The notes beneath the pieces were generated by a model, which searched no databases, had not been told where the DNA came from, and saw nothing but the letters and a program-made list of their open reading frames with translations. The translations under genes were made by a program, and so were the position numbers. DNA of 14,838 nucleotides from an uncultured Variovorax sp. (lineage in GTDB: Bacteria > Pseudomonadota > Gammaproteobacteria > Burkholderiales > Burkholderiaceae), in assembly GCA_946478645.1 (NCBI GenBank), contig CAMLCW010000089.1:1-14838 (forward strand). The letters are read 5' to 3'. How positions within the stretch are numbered: the stretch's first letter is position 1; each line of letters starts with the position of its first letter. This document shows positions 1 through 7,178 of this stretch, piece by piece.

Positions 1-167
1 AGGGCACCGAGCGCAAGGTGATCTTCCAGGGCGTGCACCAGCTGATGGGCAGCGATCTCGGCCCCGAATGGGGCAAGGACGAGCCGCGCCAGAGCCGCAT
101 GGTGTTCATCGGCATCGAGCTGCCGCGCGAGATCCTCGAGCAGGGGCTCGAGCAGTGCCTCGTGTAG
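1..167 (+). CDS. CobW-family GTPase (G3E metallochaperone), C-terminal end
   Basis: This is the last 54 codons of a gene that begins before the window; reading starts at base 3 and ends at the TAG at 165-167. The visible peptide has the pattern of the CobW C-terminal domain: a QGVHQLMG strand, then a tryptophan followed by charged residues (PEWGKDEPR), then SRMVFIGIELPRE and a final helix ending in QCLV. Proteins of this family (CobW, YjiA, ZNG1) are GTPases that deliver metals, mainly zinc or cobalt, to client enzymes. The GTP-binding motifs lie outside the window, so the exact subgroup cannot be told. A CobW-type gene directly upstream of dksA is, from memory, a common arrangement in Burkholderiales. 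Confidence 0.82.
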   Translation, partial: GTERKVIFQGVHQLMGSDLGPEWGKDEPRQSRMVFIGIELPREILEQGLEQCLV

Positions 168-205
168 GTGGCGCGCAGGCATATCCCACTTCCGTTCTAG
201 TTCTC

Positions 206-213
206 TATACAAT
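206..213 (+). promoter_or_regulatory. possible -10 element of the dksA promoter
   Basis: The A/T-rich octamer TATACAAT stands out in a GC-rich gap and holds two overlapping -10-like hexamers (TATACA and TACAAT). No good -35 hexamer lies 16-18 bp upstream, and there is no TG extension, so this is a weak call. It is the most promoter-like sequence between the CobW gene and dksA and would give a leader of about 220 nt. Confidence 0.3.
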
Positions 214-308
214 CGCGCGCCTGTTCCGGGAGCCGCCCTTCGTCCGATCGACGAAGCGCGGCGTCCGGGGCGGGGCGCCGCAGGTTTTCGGCGGGCTTTA
301 GGGGGTAT

Positions 309-392
309 AACCCCGGGGTTCGTCACTGCGGGCACTCCGACGACGGAGCCCATGCGGCCTGAATGAAGGCCGCGGCAGCTCCCCTCGGGGAG
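309..392 (+). promoter_or_regulatory. structured dksA leader: four tandem inverted repeats
   Basis: Four separate inverted repeats follow one another ahead of dksA. They are the 12-bp perfect palindrome AACCCCGGGGTT (309-320); GGG-CTCCG / CGGAG-CCC with loop ACGA (330-351, two-base bulge); GCGGCCT / AGGCCGC with a six-base loop (354-373); and CTCCCC / GGGGAG with a two-base loop (379-392). None is followed by a T-run, so they are not ordinary intrinsic terminators. They lie in what should be the 5' untranslated region, ending about 30 nt before the Shine-Dalgarno. A structured leader that tunes dksA expression is an inference; such stems can also arise by chance in GC-rich DNA, though four in a row is many. 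Confidence 0.45.
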
Positions 393-423
393 ACACCCAG
401 TGAAAGCGTGTTCCAGTTCGTTC

Positions 424-429
424 AAGGAG
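424..429 (+). promoter_or_regulatory. Shine-Dalgarno deciding the dksA start
   Basis: AAGGAG is followed by a nine-base spacer and GTG at 439. The alternative in-frame GTG at 400 has only GA-rich sequence before it and no comparable site, so 439 is preferred. Confidence 0.65.
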
Positions 430-438
430 CCAGTCACC

Positions 439-1425
439 GTGAAGAAACCCGCCGCCAAGGCCACGCCAGCCACCAAGCCCGCCGTCAAGAAAGCGGTGGC
501 TGCCAAGGCGGCTGTACCTGCGGCAAAGAAGGTTTCTTCCGCTGCGAAAGCTCCCGCCGCCAAACAGGAAAGCGCTCCCAAGAAGCGAGCAACGCCACCG
601 GCCGAGGCCGCCACCGTTGCAAAGAAGTCTGCCAAGTCCGCGAGTCCCGCCCCCGCCAAGAGCGCGGCAAAGACCCGGGCCGCAGAACCATCGCCATCCA
701 AAACCGTCGGCCGCTCTGCTGCCGCTCCTTCTGCCTCTTCGATCCCCATGAAAAAAACGGCCGCCGCCTCTGCTTCCTCGTCCGCCACGGCGACTTCTTC
801 GACCCCCACCCAGGCCGCAGCACCCGCACCTGCCAAGGGTGGCCGCGTGTCCCGGCTGTCGCAGCTGACCGTGCCCTCCATGCCGCAATCGGTGGCCTCC
901 ACCGCGGCCAAGTCGTCTTTCTCGCAGGCGCCTTCGAACGCGCTGGTGCCCCCGCCGCCCGTGTCCGTCAAGAAAGACCCCAAGCTCGCGAACAACTGGA
1001 AGACCAAGTCGGCCGCCGAACTGAGCGACGCCGAAGTGATCGCGATGCCCGATTCCGAGTACATGAACGACAAGCAGATGGCGTTCTTCCGCCTGAAGCT
1101 GGTCGAACTCAAGCGCGGCATCCTCGAGAACGCCGGCGAGACCACCGAGCACCTGCGTGAAGACACGGTGGTGGTGCCCGATCCGGCCGACCGTGCGACG
1201 ATCGAGGAAGAGCATGCGCTCGAACTGCGCACGCGCGACCGCGAGCGCAAGCTGCTCAAGAAGATCGAGCAGTCGATCCAGCGCATCGACGCCGGCGACT
1301 ACGGCTATTGCGACGAAACCGGCGAGCCCATCGGCGTGGGCCGGCTGCTGGCACGGCCGACGGCCACGCTGTCGCTCGAGGCGCAGCAGCGCCGCGAGCT
1401 CAAGCAGAAGATGTTCGGGGACTAA
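439..1425 (+). CDS. dksA: DksA-type RNA polymerase-binding regulator with histone-H1-like N-terminal tail
   Basis: This is DksA, the protein that enters the RNA polymerase secondary channel and, with ppGpp, reshapes transcription in the stringent response. Read from GTG 439 it has 328 residues, against 151 in E. coli. Residues 1 to about 135 are Ala, Lys, Pro, Ser and Thr with scattered KKP and AAK units, like the tails of histone-H1-like proteins, and 135-185 is a linker. The DksA fold fills roughly 185-328, starting at LSDAEVIAMPDSEYMNDKQ. The coiled-coil tip motif DxxDxA is intact (D248, D251, A253). The zinc-finger positions read C291-x2-T294-x17-S312-x2-A315, so only one of four cysteines remains, as in zinc-independent DksA2-type proteins and, from memory, betaproteobacterial DksA generally. 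An alternative start at GTG 400 would add 13 residues. Confidence 0.93.
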   Translation: MKKPAAKATPATKPAVKKAVAAKAAVPAAKKVSSAAKAPAAKQESAPKKRATPPAEAATVAKKSAKSASPAPAKSAAKTRAAEPSPSKTVGRSAAAPSASSIPMKKTAAASASSSATATSSTPTQAAAPAPAKGGRVSRLSQLTVPSMPQSVASTAAKSSFSQAPSNALVPPPPVSVKKDPKLANNWKTKSAAELSDAEVIAMPDSEYMNDKQMAFFRLKLVELKRGILENAGETTEHLREDTVVVPDPADRATIEEEHALELRTRDRERKLLKKIEQSIQRIDAGDYGYCDETGEPIGVGRLLARPTATLSLEAQQRRELKQKMFGD

Positions 1426-1485
1426 GAAGCTGCGAACGAACCGGCCATGCCCGCTCAGCCCGCCCAGACACGCCCGCTCGTCGTT

Positions 1486-1525
1486 GCAAATGCTCGCCGT
1501 AGCGCGAGCTACGACTGCGCTTTGC
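1486..1525 (+). repeat. nested inverted repeat downstream of dksA
   Basis: An outer arm pair GCAAA / TTTGC (1486-1490 and 1521-1525) encloses equal seven-base stretches and an inner perfect arm pair CGTAGC / GCTACG (1498-1503 and 1508-1513). The inner pair closes on GCGA, a GNRA-type tetraloop in RNA. No T-run follows. The symmetric build suggests a dispersed palindromic element or a folded RNA 3' end rather than a simple terminator. Copy number cannot be judged from one window. Confidence 0.45.
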
Positions 1526-1542
1526 GCCTAGATCGGACGCGC

Positions 1543-1569
1543 CTGGACGACCTGCTCGGACACGTCCAG
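1543..1569 (+). terminator. hairpin after dksA, possible terminator
   Basis: A perfect seven-base stem CTGGACG / CGTCCAG encloses a 13-base loop and is followed by TTCATTC, not a real T-run. It lies 118 bp after the dksA stop and 51 bp before the next gene. It may end or stabilise the dksA transcript, but the large loop and poor tail make termination uncertain. Confidence 0.3.
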
Positions 1570-1619
1570 TTCATTCACAGCTTCTGAGCGACACCTTTCG
1601 CCCCCCGAAACGCCCGCCG

Positions 1620-3272
1620 ATGCCGAAGGAAGAGTCGGGCCGCCTTTTTTCCAAGGTGGCGAAGTTCGTCCGCAACCCGCTCAAGGACTGGTCGGAGCTG
1701 GATTCGACCGCTGCCGCCGAGTCCACGCTGCCCGACCCGGCCTACAGCCGGGAAATGCTCAAGGAGATGATCGAGCGGCGCCAGCGCAACGACTTCGTGC
1801 GCCGGCGCGAGTTCGACATGCTGCGCAAGCTGCGCCAGCGTGAAGCGGCGGCCCACGCCTTCGAAGGCACGGTCACGCCGTCGTCCTTCAACATCAACAG
1901 CACCAGCCCGGAGAAATCCGAGGGCCGCGCGCTCACGCTCAAGAAGATCGACGAGATCGAGGAGCAGATGTCGCAGCAGTGGTGGAAGGGGCGCGGGCCG
2001 AACGGCGAGGAGCTGAAGAATCCGCCCCCCGACGGCGGTGCCGAAACCCTGCCGCCGCCCGGTGATCCGGCCGAACTGGCGCGGCTGCTCGCGCCCACGG
2101 TGCCGTCGCCGCCGGCGGCCGCGGCGCTGCCCGTCGCGCCCGTCGCGCCGGTCGGCGCACCGCCGCCGTCGGCGCTGCCCGCGCATGACGACGCGCTCGA
2201 GGAGGCCGTGATCCGCTTCTCGCACGGCGACGATGCGGGCGCTGAAGCCATCCTGCTGCAGGCGCTGTCGGCCGACAGTGCCGCGGGCGACGCCGGCAGC
2301 CATGCCCAGGCGGCCTTCGAGCGCGACGATGCGCGCTGGCGCGCGCTGTTCGACCTGTACCGCGCCACGGGCGAGGCGGCGCGCTTCGCCGCGGCCCGCA
2401 TGCGCTACGCACAGCGCATGAAGCGCATGGGCCCGGACTGGGTTCCGCTCGACGAACTGGCGCGCAACGTCAAGGCCGTGGCCGCCAGCGAGTTCGCCGA
2501 TCTGGCGCCCGCGGCTGCCGACTGGGCCTGCCCGGCGCGCCTTGCACGCGAGGGGTTGATGCAGCTCACGCGGGCCTTGTCGCAGGCCGGTGCGGTCTGG
2601 ACGCTCGACTGGCGGGCGCTGGCCGCCATCGAGCCCGACGCCGTCGCGCCGCTGCGCGTGCTGTTCACGCACTGGGCCGATTCGCCGGTGCAACTGCGTT
2701 TCATCGGTGCCGCGAAGCTGCAGGCCGTGCTCGCCGAAGCCACGCCCAGCAACCAGCGCGCGACGCCGGACCTGTGGTGGCAGCTGCACATGGCCGCGTT
2801 GCGCATGATGAACCTGCCCGACGCCTTCGAGCTGGTGGCGCTCAACTACTGCATCACCTACGAAGTCTCGCCGCCCGCCTGGCAGGACCCCAAGGGCAGC
2901 TGCGTGCTGGTGGCCCCGCCGGCCGCGGCTCAGCCGAGTTCGGTGTGGTCGCTGCTTTCCAGCGGCGAATCCGAGAGCTTTCCGTCGACCGACAGCGGCT
3001 TCGCCGCGCTGGCCGGCGACCTGCGCGGCGAGGCGCACTCGAGCCTCCAGCGGCTCGACGCGGAACTGCACGGCAGCACCGCGCCCACCATCTCGTGCGC
3101 CGCGCTGCTGCGCATGGACCTGAGCGCGGCCGGCACGCTGCTGGCCTGGGTGCGGGCGCGCGATGCACGCGGCGAGCGGGTGCAGTTCGTGGACGCCCAC
3201 CGGCTCATCGCGGGCCTGTTCGACCTGGTCGGGATCGCCGACCACGCCACCGTCGCCATCCGCAAAAACTGA
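1620..3272 (+). CDS. conserved protein with helical-repeat region and two STAS-like segments
   Basis: The product has 550 residues, no signal peptide and no clear membrane segment, so it is probably cytoplasmic. Residues 1-135 are charged and helical and include a [14 protein letters not shown] patch (119-132). Residues 136-190 are a Pro/Ala linker. Residues 190-275 look like a pair of TPR-type helices similar to the FimV C-terminal region ([20 protein letters not shown]). Residues 300-375 and about 465-548 each resemble a STAS domain; the second is clearer ([18 protein letters not shown], then a GERVQFVD strand and a final helix). STAS domains usually bind partner proteins or small ligands, as in anti-sigma antagonists and MlaB. 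The true role is unknown. ATG 1620 has no clear Shine-Dalgarno. It lies between dksA and hslV, and 61 bp separate it from hslV. Confidence 0.8.
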   Translation: MPKEESGRLFSKVAKFVRNPLKDWSELDSTAAAESTLPDPAYSREMLKEMIERRQRNDFVRRREFDMLRKLRQREAAAHAFEGTVTPSSFNINSTSPEKSEGRALTLKKIDEIEEQMSQQWWKGRGPNGEELKNPPPDGGAETLPPPGDPAELARLLAPTVPSPPAAAALPVAPVAPVGAPPPSALPAHDDALEEAVIRFSHGDDAGAEAILLQALSADSAAGDAGSHAQAAFERDDARWRALFDLYRATGEAARFAAARMRYAQRMKRMGPDWVPLDELARNVKAVAASEFADLAPAAADWACPARLAREGLMQLTRALSQAGAVWTLDWRALAAIEPDAVAPLRVLFTHWADSPVQLRFIGAAKLQAVLAEATPSNQRATPDLWWQLHMAALRMMNLPDAFELVALNYCITYEVSPPAWQDPKGSCVLVAPPAAAQPSSVWSLLSSGESESFPSTDSGFAALAGDLRGEAHSSLQRLDAELHGSTAPTISCAALLRMDLSAAGTLLAWVRARDARGERVQFVDAHRLIAGLFDLVGIADHATVAIRKN

Positions 3273-3298
3273 GTTCCGGGGCCCGAAGTGCCACGGGG

Positions 3299-3326
3299 CT
3301 TGCATTGGTCGACCGCGTCCCCAGAT
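3299..3326 (+). promoter_or_regulatory. sigma-32 (RpoH)-like heat-shock promoter of hslVU
   Basis: CTTGCAT (3299-3305), a 13-base spacer and CCCCAGAT (3319-3326) closely match the RpoH consensus CTTGAAA / CCCCATNT. It sits directly before hslV, a classic sigma-32 gene in enterobacteria. The predicted transcription start, 7-8 bases after the -10, falls at about 3333-3334, which is the first base of the preferred hslV ATG. The site also covers the alternative ATG at 3325, which argues against that codon on this transcript. Confidence 0.6.
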
Positions 3327-3333
3327 GGCTTCG

Positions 3334-3879
3334 ATGGAACAGTTTCACGGCACCACCATCGTGAGCGTGCGCCGCAAGACTCCCCAGGGCGACCAGGTCG
3401 CCATTGGCGGGGACGGGCAGGTCACTCTCGGCAATATCGTCATCAAGGGCACCGCGCGCAAGGTGCGGCGGCTCTACCACGGCAAGGTGCTTGCGGGCTT
3501 TGCCGGCGCCACGGCCGACGCCTTCACGCTCTTCGAGCGCTTCGAGGCCAAGCTCGAGAAACACCAGGGGCACCTGACCCGCGCCGCGGTCGAGCTCACG
3601 AAAGACTGGCGCACCGACCGCGTGCTGCGCAAGCTCGAGGCGATGCTGGCCGTCGCCGACGCCACCACCTCGCTGATCATCACCGGCAACGGCGACGTGC
3701 TCGAACCCCAGGACGGGGTGATCGCCATCGGCTCGGGCGGCGCGTTCGCCCAGTCGGCCGCCAAGGCGCTGATCGAGAACACGGAGCTCACGGCAGAGCA
3801 AATTGTGAAGAAATCGCTGGAGATCGCCGGTGAAATCTGCATTTACACGAACATGAACCACACGGTGGAAGCGCTCTGA
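3334..3879 (+). CDS. hslV: ATP-dependent protease subunit HslV (ClpQ)
   Basis: HslV is the proteolytic double-hexamer core of the cytoplasmic HslUV protease, an N-terminal threonine hydrolase related to proteasome beta subunits. The product has 181 residues against 176 in E. coli. It begins MEQFHG before the catalytic threonine (T7 before processing, in GTTIVSVRR), so a six-residue propeptide should be removed. The segments [51 protein letters not shown] and [10 protein letters not shown] are typical of the family. A KTPQGDQ turn is longer than in E. coli. ATG 3334 is preferred because homologues start ME/DQFHGTT; ATG 3325 would add three residues. Neither has a Shine-Dalgarno. hslU follows after 2 bp, so the two subunits are co-transcribed. 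Confidence 0.96.
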   Translation: MEQFHGTTIVSVRRKTPQGDQVAIGGDGQVTLGNIVIKGTARKVRRLYHGKVLAGFAGATADAFTLFERFEAKLEKHQGHLTRAAVELTKDWRTDRVLRKLEAMLAVADATTSLIITGNGDVLEPQDGVIAIGSGGAFAQSAAKALIENTELTAEQIVKKSLEIAGEICIYTNMNHTVEAL

Positions 3880-3881
3880 CC

Positions 3882-5210
<1,329 letters not shown>

Positions 5211-5218
5211 AGCCGCCC

Positions 5219-5242
5219 CGCGGCCCCTGTAACGGGGCCGCG
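5219..5242 (+). terminator. hairpin terminator after hslU
   Basis: A perfect nine-base stem CGCGGCCCC / GGGGCCGCG with a six-base loop TGTAAC begins 8 bp after the hslU stop. The downstream bases CTTCACGC are not a T-run, so release may need Rho, or the stem may protect the 3' end. The position between two transcription units supports a terminator role. Confidence 0.6.
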
Positions 5243-5268
5243 CTTCACGCATCACATTCACTGCGTGA

Positions 5269-5339
5269 GCTAAGTGCTTAATTCTCAACAGAATTCACCG
5301 GTTTTCCTCTTTGGAAACCGGTGCTAAGTCGTTGATTCC
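5269..5339 (+). repeat. imperfect 17-bp direct repeats upstream of the dcw promoter
   Basis: GCTAAGTGCTTAATTCT (5269-5285) and GCTAAGTCGTTGATTCC (5323-5339) match at 13 of 17 positions and lie 54 bp apart. They flank the inverted repeat at 5296-5323, sharing its last base. The stretch is far more A/T-rich than the surrounding genes, so it looks like regulatory DNA. Which protein would bind is unknown. Confidence 0.4.
5296..5323 (+). repeat. inverted repeat upstream of mraZ
   Basis: CACCGGTTT (5296-5304) pairs perfectly with AAACCGGTG (5315-5323); TCC / GGA can extend the stem past a one-base bulge. There is no T-run on either side. It may be a second terminator-like stem after hslU or a palindromic operator about 43 bp upstream of the dcw -35 element. 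Confidence 0.5.
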
Positions 5340-5365
5340 ATTACAAAAAATACCCCGAGCGCCCG

Positions 5366-5393
5366 TTGCGCCAGAAGTGTTTCCTGCTACAGT
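5366..5393 (+). promoter_or_regulatory. dcw promoter (Pmra), extended -10 type
   Basis: The -35 is TTGCGC (5366-5371); after 16 bases comes the -10 TACAGT (5388-5393), preceded by TG one base upstream (5385-5386), an extended -10 pattern. Transcription would start near 5400, giving a leader of about 78 nt before mraZ. The overlap with the AGTG repeats supports this being the promoter that MraZ controls. Confidence 0.55.
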
Positions 5394-5430
5394 GCAAAAA
5401 AGTGCAGTTAAGTGGGAAAAAGTGCGGGTG
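5391..5430 (+). promoter_or_regulatory. MraZ operator: four AGTG repeats phased at 10 bp
   Basis: AGTGCAAAAA, AGTGCAGTTA, AGTGGGAAAA and AGTGCGGGTG follow each other without a gap, so each AGTG starts exactly 10 bp after the last. MraZ proteins bind direct repeats of a GTGGG-like core spaced by one helical turn in the mraZ promoter (known in E. coli and mollicutes). The first repeat overlaps the -10 element and the rest cover the expected transcription start, which fits autorepression of the dcw operon. Confidence 0.75.
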
Positions 5431-5477
5431 GTGCCTCTTCCAGGTGCCGCGGCGCTCCCAAACAGGGGTTCTCGGTC

Positions 5478-5906
5478 GTGTTTCAAGGCGCTTCATCGCT
5501 CAGTCTGGATGCCAAGGGGCGGCTCTCCGTGCCGACCCGGCATCGTGACGTCCTGAGCGCGACGGCGAACGGCCAGCTCACGATCACCAAGCATCCGCAC
5601 GGCTGCCTGATGGTGTTCCCCCGTCCCGAATGGGAAAAATTCCGCGAGCGCATCGCCGCGCTGCCGATGTCGGCGCAATGGTGGAAGCGGGTCTTCCTCG
5701 GCAACGCGATGGACGTCGAGATGGACGGCACCGGCCGCATCCTCGTGTCGCCCGAACTGCGTGCCGCCACCGGCATCACGCGCGAGACGCTGCTGCTGGG
5801 CATGGGCAATCACTTCGAACTCTGGGACAAGGCCACGTACGAGGCCAAGGAGGCCGAGGCCACCCAGGGCGAGATGCCCGATGTGTTCCAGGACTTCGCG
5901 TTCTGA
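5478..5906 (+). CDS. mraZ: transcriptional regulator MraZ
   Basis: MraZ is the DNA-binding, ring-forming repressor at the head of the dcw cluster, built from two swapped-hairpin AbrB-like halves. The product has 142 residues, a normal length. Each half carries the DxxxR motif: DAKGR at 11-15 and DGTGR at 83-87, followed by LSVPTRHR and ILVSPELR. The start is GTG 5478, with AGGGG nine bases upstream; the ATG at 5412 in the same frame would add 22 residues unlike any MraZ and would begin inside the operator, so it is rejected. rsmH follows after 8 bp. The AGTG repeats just upstream are its likely own binding site. Confidence 0.95.
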   Translation: MFQGASSLSLDAKGRLSVPTRHRDVLSATANGQLTITKHPHGCLMVFPRPEWEKFRERIAALPMSAQWWKRVFLGNAMDVEMDGTGRILVSPELRAATGITRETLLLGMGNHFELWDKATYEAKEAEATQGEMPDVFQDFAF

Positions 5907-5914
5907 GGGCTCCC

Positions 5915-6838
5915 GTGAACACGCCATGGACCCATACGACCGTCTTGCTGGACGAAGCGGTGCAAGCCCTTCTTTCGGGGGAGGCGGCGGCCGCCGGCAC
6001 CTACGTGGATGCGACCTTCGGGCGCGGAGGGCATGCGCGCGCGATCCTCGCGCGGCTTGCTCCGGAAGGCAGGCTGATCGCATTCGACAAGGATGCAGAA
6101 GCGGTGGCCGAAGCAGCGCGCATCTCCGATGCGCGTTTTTCCATCCGCCACCAGGGATTCCGCGCGCTGGGTGAATTGCCCGAGGCCAGCGTCGCGGGGG
6201 TGCTGATGGACCTGGGCGTGAGTTCGCCGCAGATCGACAACCCGGTGCGCGGTTTCAGTTTTCGTTTCGACGGCCCGCTCGACATGCGCATGGACACCAC
6301 GCGCGGCGAGAGCGTGGCCGAATGGCTGGCAACGGCCGAACTTCAACAAATTGCAGAGGTGATCCGTGACTATGGCGAAGAACGGTTTGCTGTTCAGATT
6401 GCAAAGGCGATTGTTGCTCGCAGACAAGAACGGGGCGCAATTTCAACCACCACCGAACTGGCCGAGCTCGTGGCTGGCACGGTCAAAACCCGCGAGCCGG
6501 GCCAGAACCCTGCAACGCGCACATTTCAGGCTTTTCGGATTTTCATCAACGCCGAGCTTGAAGAGCTGCAACAGGCGCTAGACGCGAGCCTCTCGGTGCT
6601 CGCGCCCGGCGGCCGGCTCGCGGTGATCAGCTTCCACTCGCTCGAAGACCGCATCGTGAAGCAGTTCATCGCGCGGCATTCGAAGGAGGTCTACGACCGC
6701 CGCGCCCCGTTCGCCGCACCCAAGGCCATGAAGCTGCGTGCGCTCGAACGCATCAAGCCGTCGGCCGAAGAGGTGAGCGGCAACCCGCGCTCGCGCAGCG
6801 CGATCCTGCGCGTGGCCGAGCGCACCACCGAACGCTGA
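5915..6838 (+). CDS. rsmH: 16S rRNA (cytosine-1402-N4)-methyltransferase RsmH (MraW)
   Basis: RsmH uses S-adenosylmethionine to methylate N4 of C1402 in the ribosomal decoding centre. From GTG 5915 it has 307 residues (313 in E. coli). The methyl-donor pocket is DATFGRGGH at 32-40, and [10 protein letters not shown] near the start is the family N-terminus. Further signatures are [45 protein letters not shown] and [18 protein letters not shown] lies five bases before the start. The stretch 6346-6425 is clearly poorer in G+C than the neighbours (30 of 60 bases in 6361-6420, against 46 of 60 in 10141-10200) although the protein there looks normal. ftsL begins 1 bp after the stop. Confidence 0.96.
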   Translation: MNTPWTHTTVLLDEAVQALLSGEAAAAGTYVDATFGRGGHARAILARLAPEGRLIAFDKDAEAVAEAARISDARFSIRHQGFRALGELPEASVAGVLMDLGVSSPQIDNPVRGFSFRFDGPLDMRMDTTRGESVAEWLATAELQQIAEVIRDYGEERFAVQIAKAIVARRQERGAISTTTELAELVAGTVKTREPGQNPATRTFQAFRIFINAELEELQQALDASLSVLAPGGRLAVISFHSLEDRIVKQFIARHSKEVYDRRAPFAAPKAMKLRALERIKPSAEEVSGNPRSRSAILRVAERTTER

Positions 6839-6839
6839 C

Positions 6840-7178
6840 ATGGCGCGCCTCAACCTGCTCCTGCTGCTCGCCGTGGTCGCCTCGGCGCTGTTCCTCGTGC
6901 ACACGCAATACCAGTCGCGCCAGCTCTACACCGAGCTCCACCGCGCGCAGCAGGAAGCGCGCCGGCTCGAGCTCGACCACGACCGCCTGCAGGTCGAGAA
7001 GCGGGCGCAGGCCACGCCGCTGCGCGTGGAGAAGCTCGCCAAGGAGCAGCTCCAGATGCGCACCACCACGCCGGCCATCACGCAGTACGTGCGGCCCGAC
7101 GGCACGGTGATCCCGGCCGTGGTGGCGCCGCCGCCCGCGCCGCCCGAGTCCCGCCCGAGCGCGAGGGGGCAGAGATGA
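6840..7178 (+). CDS. ftsL: cell division protein FtsL
   Basis: FtsL is a small bitopic divisome protein that works with FtsB and FtsQ to activate FtsWI. The product has 112 residues. A single membrane segment lies at about 4-20 (LNLLLLLAVVASALFLV), preceded by one arginine, so the short N-terminus is cytoplasmic. Residues 28-75 form a leucine-rich coiled coil typical of the family. The tail from about 97 is Pro-rich. Sequence conservation in FtsL is low; the call rests on size, topology and position between rsmH and ftsI. The stop overlaps the ftsI start by 4 bp (ATGA). Confidence 0.92.
   Translation: MARLNLLLLLAVVASALFLVHTQYQSRQLYTELHRAQQEARRLELDHDRLQVEKRAQATPLRVEKLAKEQLQMRTTTPAITQYVRPDGTVIPAVVAPPPAPPESRPSARGQR

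Noticed and set aside
240..300. Possible intrinsic terminator after the CobW gene (GCGGCG / CGCCGC arms and CGCCG / CGGCG arms)
   Set aside because: The arms are short, the alternatives compete with each other, loops are large and there is no T-run; nothing sets them apart from chance in GC-rich sequence.
68..301. A 77-codon frame over the CobW end and the dksA leader
   Set aside because: It is out of frame with the CobW C-terminus, has Arg/Ala-rich composition and no ribosome site; the A/T-rich promoter-like bases lie within it.
748..758. A7 run after an in-frame ATG inside dksA, possible slippage site or internal start
   Set aside because: The -1 frame is open to 1160, but that is common here; no stimulatory structure or Shine-Dalgarno is visible, and a shift would lose the conserved DksA core.
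5412..5477. Upstream ATG 5412 as the start of mraZ
   Set aside because: The added residues ([12 protein letters not shown]...) do not resemble MraZ, the codon lies within the operator repeats, and GTG 5478 has a suitable AGGGG and gives the family N-terminus.
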